Shown here piece after piece: positions 7,680-14,303 of a DNA stretch of 42,012 nt. The notes beneath the pieces were generated by a model, which did no database searches, was not told the DNA's origin, and saw only the letters and a list, made by a program, of their open reading frames with translations. Numbering within the stretch: the first letter of the stretch is position 1; the number at the start of each line of letters is the position of its first letter. Source of the stretch: Desulfobacteraceae bacterium. GTDB lineage: Bacteria; Desulfobacterota; Desulfobacteria; Desulfobacterales; Desulfosalsimonadaceae. Made by a program: the position numbers and the translations under genes. Location of the stretch: the NCBI GenBank assembly GCA_011390465.1, contig JAABSH010000032.1, positions 1 to 42,012 on the forward strand, in the 5' to 3' direction.

Positions 7680-8306
7680 ATGGGCGTTTTATCATCAAGT
7701 GTCTCAATTACCCGGTACCGGGTGCAGGGCGAAATCGAAGACGGGTTTATGGAAACCGTAACCGCAGCGCTGAAAAATAACACCATCCGGGAAATCGACA
7801 ATGAACCGGATGACAAGAGCGTGGGCTGGACCAGTTTCCAGTCTTCGTTCCAGCCGGATTTTGAGGGGTCGTCGTTTGTGATCGGCACCCATCTGATTTT
7901 TTCCCTGCGCATCGACAAAAAGTCCCTTCCCGCCAAAGTGGTGGACAAGCAGGTGAAAATGGCCATTGCAAAGCGGCTGGCGCAGTCCGAGCGGGAAACC
8001 CTGCACCGGAACGAAAAAAGCGAGATCAAGGACGAGGTGCTGCGGCGCCTTTATATGCGGGTGCCGGCCACCCCCAACATGTATGATCTCATCTGGAATT
8101 ATGAAGAAAAAGTCCTGTGGTTTTTCACCAATCTCAAGGCCGCCAATGAGGAGCTGGAAACCCTGTTTGCCAAATCCTTCAAACTGTCTCTTGTCCGGAT
8201 GTTCCCGTACACTGAAGCCCTGATGACCGCAGAACTCGCGGATGAACAGAAAGACCGGCTGGAAAAACTTTCACCCACCACATTTTACAGGGGGTCCCAT
8301 GCTTGA
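7680..8306 (+). CDS. rdgC: RdgC-like recombination-associated protein (N-terminal portion family)
   Basis: A 208-residue protein starting MGVLSSSVSITRYRV. RdgC binds double-stranded DNA as a ring and restrains RecA. The KSLPAKVVDKQVKMAIAKR and KSEIKDEVLRRL stretches match the arrangement in E. coli RdgC (LPSPVIKQALEAKIAKLE, KDSLKDEVLHSLL), followed by a WNYEEKVLWFFT strand. The ATG at 7680 is preferred over one at 7653 because CAGGAG lies 9 bases before it. E. coli RdgC is about 300 residues, so this protein lacks the C-terminal third, which the overlapping next gene may supply. The 8-base overlap implies coupled translation. Confidence 0.8.
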   Translation: MGVLSSSVSITRYRVQGEIEDGFMETVTAALKNNTIREIDNEPDDKSVGWTSFQSSFQPDFEGSSFVIGTHLIFSLRIDKKSLPAKVVDKQVKMAIAKRLAQSERETLHRNEKSEIKDEVLRRLYMRVPATPNMYDLIWNYEEKVLWFFTNLKAANEELETLFAKSFKLSLVRMFPYTEALMTAELADEQKDRLEKLSPTTFYRGSHA

Positions 8307-8835
8307 TGTATCTGTAGCCTATAATCGGTATAAATTTCTGGGCCATGAATTTTTGACCTGGCTCTGGTACATGATTGACACTGACAAGGACAAACTGCTG
8401 GATCCGGCAGCGGAACTGGAAGATTTGTTTATCGGCAACCGGGTGGTGCTGGAAAACAGCAGCCACAACCGGGACGAGGTCATTACCATCAAAGGGGACG
8501 GCGCGGGCTTGGAAGAAGGGGTGATCGCCCTGCAGAAAGGCGCCAAGGTGACCGAGATCAACCTGGTGGTCCGGGCCGGGGAAAATGAATGGCGGTTTAA
8601 CCTCAAAGGCGAGAGCCTCAACCTCAGCAGTCTCAAAACCCCGGAAACCGGACGCGTGGAGCAGGCCGAAGATGTGGAGGGGGCAGTGCTTGAAAAAATT
8701 TATCTCTATGAGAAAGCGGTTGATTTGACCCGTCATCTCTACCGGCTGTTTATCCATTCCCGGCTCAGCCCGGAATGGGAGCAGACCGTGGTGAAAAATA
8801 TTTCCGGCTGGATCAGCCGGACAGCGCAGAAGTAG
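8299..8835 (+). CDS. RdgC partner protein, probable C-terminal part of a split RdgC
   Basis: A 178-residue protein whose ATG (8299) overlaps the rdgC stop by 8 bases behind an AGGGGG site. It starts MLDVSVAYNRYKFLGHEFLTWLW. The middle (LDPAAELEDLF, LEEGVIALQKGAKVTEINLV, EWRFNLKGESLNLSSLK) has the same order of elements as the C-terminal part of E. coli RdgC (LDEAELKSLL, EITNHIEAGKVVTKLAL, IQFVMCDDGSLKRLKF). Identity is low, so this is an inference from order and position. No signal peptide or membrane segment. It converges on the mntP remnant, 18 bases apart. Confidence 0.65.
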   Translation: MLDVSVAYNRYKFLGHEFLTWLWYMIDTDKDKLLDPAAELEDLFIGNRVVLENSSHNRDEVITIKGDGAGLEEGVIALQKGAKVTEINLVVRAGENEWRFNLKGESLNLSSLKTPETGRVEQAEDVEGAVLEKIYLYEKAVDLTRHLYRLFIHSRLSPEWEQTVVKNISGWISRTAQK

Positions 8836-8853
8836 GGAAGGTTTCAGACAACT

Positions 8854-9147
8854 TCAACCCATCAAATCGCCGATCAGAATCCGCACCCCGATCCCGATTA
8901 AAATCACGCCGTCCACGAGTTCCATGCGCGGGCCGAATTTCTTGCTGAAAATTTTTCCCGCCCGGATGCCGATAAAAGAAAGCAGAGCCGTGACAATGCC
9001 GATCATGACCGCCGGATACCAAATTCCAGCCTGGATCATGGCAAGGCTCAGCCCCACAGCCAGGGCGTCGATGCTCGTGGCAACGGATACGGCAAAGGCA
9101 TCCATGGCCAGGCCCACGGCAATGATTAAAATTTCAGGCGTATTCAT
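8854..9147 (-). pseudogene. mntP: mntP manganese exporter with internal deletion
   Basis: The 97-residue frame begins like MntP (MNTPEILIIAVGLAMDAFAVSVA, helix 1). It passes at once into TSIDALAVGLSLAM and the last two helices, ending GVILIGIGVRILIGDL. Normal MntP has about 188 residues and six helices. Helices 2-3 and the cytoplasmic loop are missing without loss of frame. MntP is an internal duplication, and the join falls exactly where the two repeats carry MDAFAVS and SIDALAVG. A repeat-mediated deletion is therefore likely. The start has no clear ribosome site, and the upstream gap is full of repeats. A half-size functional protein cannot be excluded. Confidence 0.7.
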
Positions 9148-9178
9148 CGCACGGTAAATTTGTTCTGTCTTTTTTTGA

Positions 9179-9251
9179 GGCAGGCGCAGTGGCCTGCCCT
9201 ACGAACCGGTCAAGGCCTCCGTGCGTTGTAGGGACGGCCACCGTGCCGTCC
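9179..9251. repeat. Paired mini-hairpins GGCAGGC/GCCTGCC and GGACGGC/GCCGTCC
   Basis: Two 7-base perfect stems with 6-base loops, GGCAGGC-gcagtg-GCCTGCC (9179-9198) and GGACGGC-caccgt-GCCGTCC (9232-9251). Each stem is flanked by CTAC or GTAG. The two hairpins differ in three stem pairs yet both stay fully paired. No T-run follows, so these are not terminators. Confidence 0.7.
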
Positions 9252-9390
9252 TGTAATATGACAAAAGACCTATGGTTATGGGCTTTGAGGGTAGAACAAA
9301 TTTATCCTGGTATTCATCGGATAATGCTTGAAAAACAATTTAAAAACAGGTTGAATATTTTGTTTATTTATACGCCGTGAGCGGAGAATA

Positions 9391-9422
9391 TGCAACCTGC
9401 AACCCGATGTCATTAGCTTAAG
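9391..9422 (-). repeat. CTTAAGCTAATGACAT...GGTTGCAGGTTGCA repeat, partial copy
   Basis: Read on the minus strand: CTTAAGCTAATGACAT, then GGGTTGCAGGTTGCA. The CTTAAGytAAyGACAT block recurs at 30250-30266 ahead of ACCTGAAACCTG units. A related plus-strand copy is at 9516-9550, so two copies face each other around the hairpin at 9433-9503. Confidence 0.6.
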
Positions 9423-9432
9423 AGGTTTCAAT

Positions 9433-9503
9433 GTAGGGGAGGGGTTTACCCCCTCCCGCGAAAAAGGAGACCCATGCCGGGAGGGGATAAATCCCTTCCC
9501 TAC
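9433..9503. repeat. GTAGGGGAGGG nested inverted repeat
   Basis: GTAGGGGAGGGG-ttta-CCCCCTCCC (9433-9457) forms one hairpin and GGGAGGGGAT-aa-ATCCCTTCCC a second. The outer ends GTAGGG and CCCTAC also pair, giving a two-armed structure. It lies upstream of the thiolase gene. The rest of the 9252-9390 gap shows no gene. Confidence 0.65.
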
Positions 9504-9515
9504 GCATATGGCCTA

Positions 9516-9550
9516 TGTTAATGACACTGACCTGCAACCTGCAACCTGTT
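9516..9550 (+). repeat. GTTAATGACA(CTG)ACCTGCAACCTG repeat
   Basis: GTTAATGACACTGACCTGCA followed by two more ACCTG units. It matches 30256-30288 (GTTAACGACATTAACCTGAA and further ACCTG units). Both copies are also followed within 50 bases by a CCCGGCGC motif and TGGATT. Confidence 0.65.
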
Positions 9551-9639
9551 ATCTCTGCCCGGCGCATTGATGGATTCGCAAACCAGTCGATTTTAATTTT
9601 AATATTATTTCAAAGCAACACAACACAAGGAGGATGAAT

Positions 9640-10890
9640 ATGAAGGATGTAGTCATTGTATCTGCCTGCCGGACAGCCATCGGCGGTTTCGGCGGAAGTA
9701 TGAGAGATTTGAACGGCGCAACCCTTGCCAGCGTGGTGATGAAAGAAGCCATTGACCGGGCCGGCATTGACCCGGCCACCATTGATGACGTGCGCTTTGG
9801 ATGCTGTGTGGAATCCAGCGACACATTAAACGTCTGCCGGGTGGGTGCGCTCATGGCGGGGATTCCTGAAACAATACCGGCAGTTACCATCAACCGGGTC
9901 TGCATTTCCGGCATGGAAGCCGTGATTTCCGGCATGGCCATGATTCAGGCGGGCATGGCGGATATTATTCTGGCCGGCGGTGTGGAGCATATGTCCAGTG
10001 TCCCCTATGAAGTGCCGGGCGCTCGCTGGGGCTGCCGGCTCCAGGATCAGGTGTTTAAAGATGCCATGATCCACGCCCTTCACTGCGGCTCCCATGTGAT
10101 GCCCCTGCCGGAAAACGGACCGGTGGATTCCACCCAGGCGCCCTATTCACACTTTATCGGAAAGCCATATATTATGGGCCATACCGCGGAATTTGTCGCC
10201 CAGAAGCACAATATCAGCCGGGAAGCCATGGATGAAGTGGCCCTGCGCAGCCATAACAACGCGGAACGGGCCACGGTAAACGGTGATTTTGCAGATGAAA
10301 TCGTGCCGGTGTCCGTGCCCCGTCGCAAAAAAGATCCCCTGATTTTTGACAAAGACGAGCATTTCCGGCCCGGCATTACCCTGGACGTTCTGAGCAAACT
10401 GCCCCCCGCGTTTATTCCGAAAACCGGCAAAGTCACGGCCGGTAATGCCTCCGGCTTAAATGACGGGGCCACGGCCATGGTCATCATGAGCGCGGAAAAG
10501 GCCAAAGAACTGGGGCTCACCCCCATGGCCCGCATCAAGGCCACGGGCAAGGGTGCCTGTCATCCGGCGGTGATGGGGCTTTCTCCGGTGCCCGCGGTCA
10601 GGGATCTGCTGGGCAGGAGCGGCATGAAACTGGATGATTTTGAACTTATTGAGCTGAACGAGGCCTTTGCGGCCCAGTACCTGGGCTGTGAAATCGAGCT
10701 GGGTCTGAACCGGGAAGTCACCAACGTGAACGGTTCCGGCATCGGCCTGGGCCATCCCGTGGGATCCACCGGCGCGCGGGTCATGGTGACCTTGCTCTAT
10801 GCCATGAAAAATCGCGGCAAGACCCTGGGCATGGCGACCCTGTGCGGCGGCGGCGGGGTGTCTATGGCGACGGTGCTGGAAATGATGTAG
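9640..10890 (+). CDS. Acetyl-CoA acetyltransferase / 3-ketoacyl-CoA thiolase
   Basis: A 416-residue type II thiolase, the usual size being about 390-430. The nucleophile C88 lies in INRVCISGM. The NEAFAAQ, GLGHPVGSTGAR (His) and final LCGGGG (second Cys) motifs are all present. The enzyme joins two acetyl-CoA or cleaves 3-ketoacyl-CoA in fatty acid or butyrate-type metabolism. I start at the ATG at 9640, because AAGGAGG (9627-9633) abuts the ATG at 9634 and can only serve the later one. About 50 residues around RWGCRLQDQVFKDAMIHALH form a loop longer than in short bacterial thiolases but normal for many. It stands alone, with repeat DNA on both sides. Confidence 0.92.
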   Translation: MKDVVIVSACRTAIGGFGGSMRDLNGATLASVVMKEAIDRAGIDPATIDDVRFGCCVESSDTLNVCRVGALMAGIPETIPAVTINRVCISGMEAVISGMAMIQAGMADIILAGGVEHMSSVPYEVPGARWGCRLQDQVFKDAMIHALHCGSHVMPLPENGPVDSTQAPYSHFIGKPYIMGHTAEFVAQKHNISREAMDEVALRSHNNAERATVNGDFADEIVPVSVPRRKKDPLIFDKDEHFRPGITLDVLSKLPPAFIPKTGKVTAGNASGLNDGATAMVIMSAEKAKELGLTPMARIKATGKGACHPAVMGLSPVPAVRDLLGRSGMKLDDFELIELNEAFAAQYLGCEIELGLNREVTNVNGSGIGLGHPVGSTGARVMVTLLYAMKNRGKTLGMATLCGGGGVSMATVLEMM

Positions 10891-10962
10891 CAGATTGTTG
10901 AAAAACGATTGCGCTTGCCACTGCGGCGTTAAAATTTTTCTCAACATAATCGTTGCAAGTGA

Positions 10963-11055
10963 ATCTTAAAAAAACCTTATTTCGCGCAGAGCCGCAGCGC
11001 TCGCAGAGAAAAAAATCTCAGCGCCTCAGTGTCCCTGCGGGATAAAAAATGTGAT
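10963..11055. repeat. CGCAGAGCCGCAG...CTGCGGGATAAAAAAT repeat, copy 1
   Basis: About 90 bases from CTTAAAAAAACCTTAT through CGCAGAG units to TCCCTGCGGGATAAAAAAT. It aligns along its whole length with 14057-14150. The ends CGCAG and CTGCG pair, and the interior contains tandem-like CGCAGAG/CTCAGCG units. A shorter relative is at 23623-23661. The stretch 10891-10962 just before it (TTGTTGAAAAACGATTGCG and on) also has weak inverted symmetry. Confidence 0.75.
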
Positions 11056-11070
11056 GGTCAGGAATTTTAC

Positions 11071-11103
11071 GCCGGGTTCCCACGGTCTCCGTGGGAACCC
11101 GGC
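11071..11103. repeat. Perfect 15-bp hairpin GCCGGGTTCCCACGG-tct-CCGTGGGAACCCGGC
   Basis: Both arms are exactly complementary over 15 bases with a 3-base loop. No T-run follows on either strand, which argues against a terminator. GTTCCCACG...CGTGGGAAC hairpins are, to my knowledge, a widespread bacterial intergenic repeat. It lies 20 bases before the next gene and could affect its translation. Confidence 0.8.
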
Positions 11104-11123
11104 AAGGATTTAAACCGTAAACC

Positions 11124-11396
11124 ATGACCCAAACAGACCAGGCGCAAAAACAAAAACAGGGAAAAACCATCAAGCTGCTTTTCTGGTGCCTGGTGGCACC
11201 GGCCCTGTTTTTTGTGTTTATGCGGCTGTTTTTTGTTTTTTTCGGATTTTTATACACACCGTTGATTTCATACATTACCGGCCACCCGGCAGATAAATCG
11301 CTTTTTATACTGGCGGCAGCAACTGCGCTGGTGTTTACGGTCGGGATTATCGGTGTTGTTTATCAACAGTTGAAAAAACATATTATCGAAAGCTGA
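11124..11396 (+). CDS. Small two-helix membrane protein, unknown function
   Basis: A 90-residue protein with a polar, Gln/Lys-rich start (MTQTDQAQKQKQGKT) and two hydrophobic helices at about 17-50 and 58-80. I see no family signature. The ribosome site is poor: AAGGA is about 15 bases upstream, inside the end of the 15-bp hairpin. It precedes the DUF3786 gene by 29 bases and may be co-transcribed with it. Existence as a gene is likely, but function is unknown. Confidence 0.5.
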   Translation: MTQTDQAQKQKQGKTIKLLFWCLVAPALFFVFMRLFFVFFGFLYTPLISYITGHPADKSLFILAAATALVFTVGIIGVVYQQLKKHIIES

Positions 11397-11425
11397 ACCA
11401 ATCTGCACGAATCAGGACTTGTTTC

Positions 11426-12052
11426 ATGACCAATCCCGCTGAAATTTTTGAAAAAAATTATCAAACCTATTGCGACCGGCTGGCCCGGGTGGATTTTGAC
11501 GCGGTAAAAGACATTCTGGGCCTGGTTTCCGACGGCGGCCGGATGACCGTCCCGTTTTTTGACCGCTCCTATCAGGTATCTGCCGACGGCATTGCGGGCG
11601 ATCAGGGAAACCGCCTGGATTATCATGCCTTTATTATTCTGGCCCAGTATATTCTTCTGTGCCCGGACAGGGTTTATGAGGACCCGGAGTGGGCCGCCTA
11701 TAAAGATCTCAAGCGGGCTTCCCATTTTACCAATGTGAATTATTTTACCACGGACGCGGAACAGGCTGTTGAAAAACCGTTTTCCGGCAACCTTGCGTCC
11801 CTGATCGCGGCAGGGGAGGTCCTGGGGGGCACCCCGGAAAAATTGGATGTCGCCTATGATGCGGCCATGCGGTTTGCGGCCCTTCCCCGCATCTCTCTGC
11901 TTCTGCTGTTTAATGACGCGGATGAGGAGTTCCCGGCCAACTGTTCCGTGCTGTTTCAGCGGCAGGCGGAATTTTATCTGGACCCGGAATCCCTTGCCAT
12001 GACCGGGGCGTATCTGGCCAAACGGCTGGCGGAAGTCGCCCAGGCGGGTTGA
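11426..12052 (+). CDS. DUF3786 domain protein
   Basis: A 208-residue soluble protein with VPFFDRSYQVS, a DYHAFIILAQYIL helix and a central SASH/FTNVNYFTT-type segment, which I recognise as the DUF3786 pattern found mainly in anaerobic deltaproteobacteria and clostridia. The biochemical role is not known to me. The ATG at 11426 has AGGA 8 bases upstream. No membrane segment. A CACAGAG inverted repeat begins 11 bases after the stop. Confidence 0.7.
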   Translation: MTNPAEIFEKNYQTYCDRLARVDFDAVKDILGLVSDGGRMTVPFFDRSYQVSADGIAGDQGNRLDYHAFIILAQYILLCPDRVYEDPEWAAYKDLKRASHFTNVNYFTTDAEQAVEKPFSGNLASLIAAGEVLGGTPEKLDVAYDAAMRFAALPRISLLLLFNDADEEFPANCSVLFQRQAEFYLDPESLAMTGAYLAKRLAEVAQAG

Positions 12053-12062
12053 AAAAAATTTG

Positions 12063-12132
12063 TCACCACAGAGGTCACAGAGAGCGCAGAGGGCAAAGGA
12101 TATCTCCGTGAACTCTGTGACCTCTGTGGTGA
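12063..12132. repeat. CACAGAG inverted repeat, copy b (perfect 20-bp arms)
   Basis: Left arm TCACCACAGAGGTCACAGAG (12063-12082) and right arm 12113-12132 are exact reverse complements over 20 bases, with a 30-base centre that includes AGCGCAGAGGGC. No T-run follows. It sits between the DUF3786 gene and the oppositely oriented gene at 12206. Confidence 0.9.
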
Positions 12133-12205
12133 TATACGATATTCGGATAGGCGGACTTGCAGTTATTTGTCAGTGGATAAACCGCAACGTTCATCGCGCA
12201 AATTT

Positions 12206-12646
12206 TCAGAATACTTTCATATACCAGGAAAATGCCGTGACGGTCCGCTTAAACCACCACCCGGTGACCGGGGAGTGGGAAAACTTGTAATACCCGGTTT
12301 TGTCTTCTTCCCCGTCCGGCGTAAATACGGTATAATCCGCCCGCACAACAATGTTTTCCCTGCTTCCTTTCATGGCCAGATCATTGATGGTGACGTTTCG
12401 TTTCAGGGTGCCCTGGGCGATGTCTTCTGCTGCGTCCATATTGCCTGCGGCCATGGCGGCCTTTATGGCGTCAGTGTCCGCGGAGATGTCTCCGGCGATT
12501 TCCACCATGAGGTGCATTTCCAACTGCCGGCGCAGCTTTGGGTTGTCCTTTAGGTCATTTGCAAGAAACATGCGATAGGCCAGGCTGGCTGCAATGATGA
12601 TGACAGCGACAATAACAGCGGGCGTTCCTTTGAGATTCATTTCCAT
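12206..12646 (-). CDS. Membrane-anchored protein of unknown function
   Basis: A 146-residue protein with one N-terminal helix (PAVIVAVIIIAASLAYRMFL, about residues 9-28) and an extracytoplasmic domain of mixed helix and strand. The C-terminal half (VRADYTVFTPDGEEDKTGYY, WWFKRTV) looks like a small beta-sheet. I recognise no family. The ATG at 12646 has AGGAG 6 bases upstream. It is divergent from the PH-like gene at 12742. Confidence 0.6.
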   Translation of the reverse strand: MEMNLKGTPAVIVAVIIIAASLAYRMFLANDLKDNPKLRRQLEMHLMVEIAGDISADTDAIKAAMAAGNMDAAEDIAQGTLKRNVTINDLAMKGSRENIVVRADYTVFTPDGEEDKTGYYKFSHSPVTGWWFKRTVTAFSWYMKVF

Positions 12647-12741
12647 GGGCGGCTCCTGTGCTTGCGTTTTTTTGATTGATGCAGATGATGAAAATGTGAT
12701 TTTATATCATTGTTCAGTGATAAGAACAATGGAATATGCAA

Positions 12742-13197
12742 ATGAAAAAAACCCTGCTTTACCGATGGTTCGGCATCGGCGCCATTCCCAAAAAGATCCG
12801 CCCGGCCCTGGAGACCGAGGGAATTGTGGCGGCAGATGAGGGCATGGGCGGATGGTTTGTCGCCAAAAACGTGAAAGGCCCGAAAAAGCGGTACATTCGC
12901 CGCAGGGAAGGGTTTGTCGGCTGTCTGGTGATCACCCGGAAACGGATTGTCTGTTATACCTTTGGGAAGCGCCAGATGCACATTAGCGTGGATGATCCGG
13001 CAATCGCTGATCTCTGTGCGGATCTTCCGGAAAAAGAAATTTTGGCCGTGTCTTTTGACGCCGGCCGGTTTCGCAGCGGGTGGCAGGGGATTCTGGAATT
13101 TCGGTTCAACACGGATCAGGCGGCCCGGCTTTACCAGGCACTGACCGCGGCCGGGGTCCGGCCGGGCCGTGCGGATGAGGAGGATGAACAAGCATGA
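12742..13197 (+). CDS. Conserved protein, possible PH-like fold
   Basis: A 151-residue soluble protein. The strand pattern GWFVAKNVKG, FVGCLVITRKRIVCYTFGK, ILAVSFDAGRF and GILEFRFN, closing with a helix DQAARLYQAL, suggests a bacterial PH-like domain. This is a pattern judgement only. I start at the ATG at 12742, 8 bases after GGA, rather than at 12736, which is too close. Its stop overlaps the next ATG (ATGA), so the three genes 12742-13821 are a coupled operon with two lipoproteins. Confidence 0.6.
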   Translation: MKKTLLYRWFGIGAIPKKIRPALETEGIVAADEGMGGWFVAKNVKGPKKRYIRRREGFVGCLVITRKRIVCYTFGKRQMHISVDDPAIADLCADLPEKEILAVSFDAGRFRSGWQGILEFRFNTDQAARLYQALTAAGVRPGRADEEDEQA

Positions 13198-13496
13198 AAA
13201 ACATTCACTATGTCATGGTGATCTGTCTGGTCATGGCGGCTCTGGGCTGCCAGGGATGCGCCTACAGCCACATTCAGGGGCCTCTGGATACCAATTTTGA
13301 AAATACCCAATTGGGGGACAAAGTGGGCCGGTCCCACACCCGGTCCGTGCTCTGGCTGGTTGCCTGGGGCAACGGCGGCACCCGGGCCGCGGCGGATGAC
13401 GGGGGCATCACCACCATCACCCATGCGGATTTTGAATATACGGTATACCTTTTTGGCATTTATACCCGGGTGACCACGGTGGTGTATGGCTTTTAG
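13194..13496 (+). CDS. TRL-like family lipoprotein 1
   Basis: A 100-residue secreted protein. A hydrophobic leader ends in AALGC (C19), a weak lipobox, with C22 just after. The mature part carries the TRL-family order: YSHIQGPLDTNFENTQLG, SVLWLVAWGNGGTRAAADDG, GITTITHADFEY, then LFGIYTRVTTVVYGF. The TRL family is named for tRNA-linked loci, but there is no tRNA here. Function is unknown; probably an envelope protein. Starts 4 bases inside the previous gene. Confidence 0.75.
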   Translation: MKNIHYVMVICLVMAALGCQGCAYSHIQGPLDTNFENTQLGDKVGRSHTRSVLWLVAWGNGGTRAAADDGGITTITHADFEYTVYLFGIYTRVTTVVYGF

Positions 13497-13821
13497 GTAT
13501 ATGGTGATGGCGGCAGTAATGCTCTGCCTGGCGGGGTGTTCCATGTCCGGCCCCGGTCGGCTTTATACCCATGTGACCCAGCCGTATTCCAGGGATTTTA
13601 ATCGCACCCCGGCGGGCTCAAAGCAATGTGTGCTGCGGGCGGCCCACCAGATTAAAGAGCCGGTGAGCGGCTACGGCGTGACCGTGGAGTGGAGCGCGGA
13701 CCAGATCCAGGCCGCGGCCCGCCGGGCCGGGATTTCGCAGATCCGATATATGGATCTCCAGACCACCAGTTTTGTGCTGGGCATCTATACCCGGCGGAAA
13801 CTTATTATCTGCGGCGATTGA
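13486..13821 (+). CDS. TRL-like family lipoprotein 2
   Basis: A 111-residue protein with a canonical lipobox LAGC (C18), so it is very probably lipidated by the Lgt-Lsp-Lnt pathway (lnt is in this window). The mature part resembles lipoprotein 1: YTHVTQPYSRDFNRTPAGSK, then SQIRYMDLQTTSFVLGIYTR. It overlaps that gene by 11 bases. An ATG at 13501 would also leave a complete signal peptide. The pair looks like a tandem duplication that has diverged, with the Gly/Ala-rich TRL core replaced by a more helical segment. Confidence 0.7.
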   Translation: MAFRYMVMAAVMLCLAGCSMSGPGRLYTHVTQPYSRDFNRTPAGSKQCVLRAAHQIKEPVSGYGVTVEWSADQIQAAARRAGISQIRYMDLQTTSFVLGIYTRRKLIICGD

Positions 13822-13956
13822 TGGGGTATAATCTGCGGTCGGACGGTACCGAGCGTTTGGGGTGGCGGGGGTGATGGGTGGTGATTAATACGCAAAAAGC
13901 TCAAGCAAACAATTGACAATCTTTATCCGGACGCTTTGGGAAATGACACCCGGTTT

Positions 13957-14056
13957 TTGACGGCTTTTTAAAAAGATCAAATTTTTTGTTGCACCTCATC
14001 CCTTGCTGCTTCATCGTACGCGAAGCATCCCGCCTTGTCGGGGCTCGGGATTTGCA
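13957..14056. repeat. Degenerate copy of the TTGACGGCTTCGTAAAAAGTC element
   Basis: TTGACGGCTTTTTAAAAAGATCAAATTTTTTGTTGC..., then GTACG at the centre, then GGGATTTGCATACC. It follows the 14654-14800 element piece by piece but has lost the right terminal repeat. A CGCAGAG-type repeat directly abuts it. Confidence 0.65.
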
Positions 14057-14150
14057 TACCTTAAAAAAATCTTATCTCCCGCAGAGCCGCGGAGCTCGCG
14101 GAGAAAAGAATCCCAGCGCCTCAGCGTCCCTGCGGGATAAAAAATATCAT
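14057..14150. repeat. CGCAGAGCCGCGG...CTGCGGGATAAAAAAT repeat, copy 2
   Basis: It aligns end to end with 10963-11055, including the flanking CTTAAAAAAA and the final CCCTGCGGGATAAAAAAT. Differences cluster in the CGCAGAG units. The precise shared left edge suggests a discrete element rather than drift of simple sequence. Confidence 0.75.
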
Positions 14151-14303
14151 AAACAGAAATTCTTATTGGCCCATTCAGCAGCAAAAATGCGTTCAAAATT
14201 TTCTAAGATTTTATTAAAAATTATGGTTTGAGGCCAATTGGTGCCCCTTTTCACCGGCATAAAATACCATGATTTCAGCGGGTTTTGTCCCTTCATGCTC
14301 ATC

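Noticed and set aside
9189-9380. 63-codon frame in the gap after mntP
   Set aside because: Composed largely of the paired mini-hairpin repeat; no ribosome site or conserved motif.
9148-9639. Manganese (yybP-ykoY) riboswitch looked for upstream of the mntP remnant
   Set aside because: The expected long base stem and conserved loop letters could not be seen; the gap is filled by other repeats.
12063-12132. 20-bp inverted repeat considered as a Rho-independent terminator
   Set aside because: The loop is long and no T-run follows on either strand.
13194-13496. tRNA gene expected next to a TRL (tRNA-linked) family gene
   Set aside because: No cloverleaf was found in the flanks.
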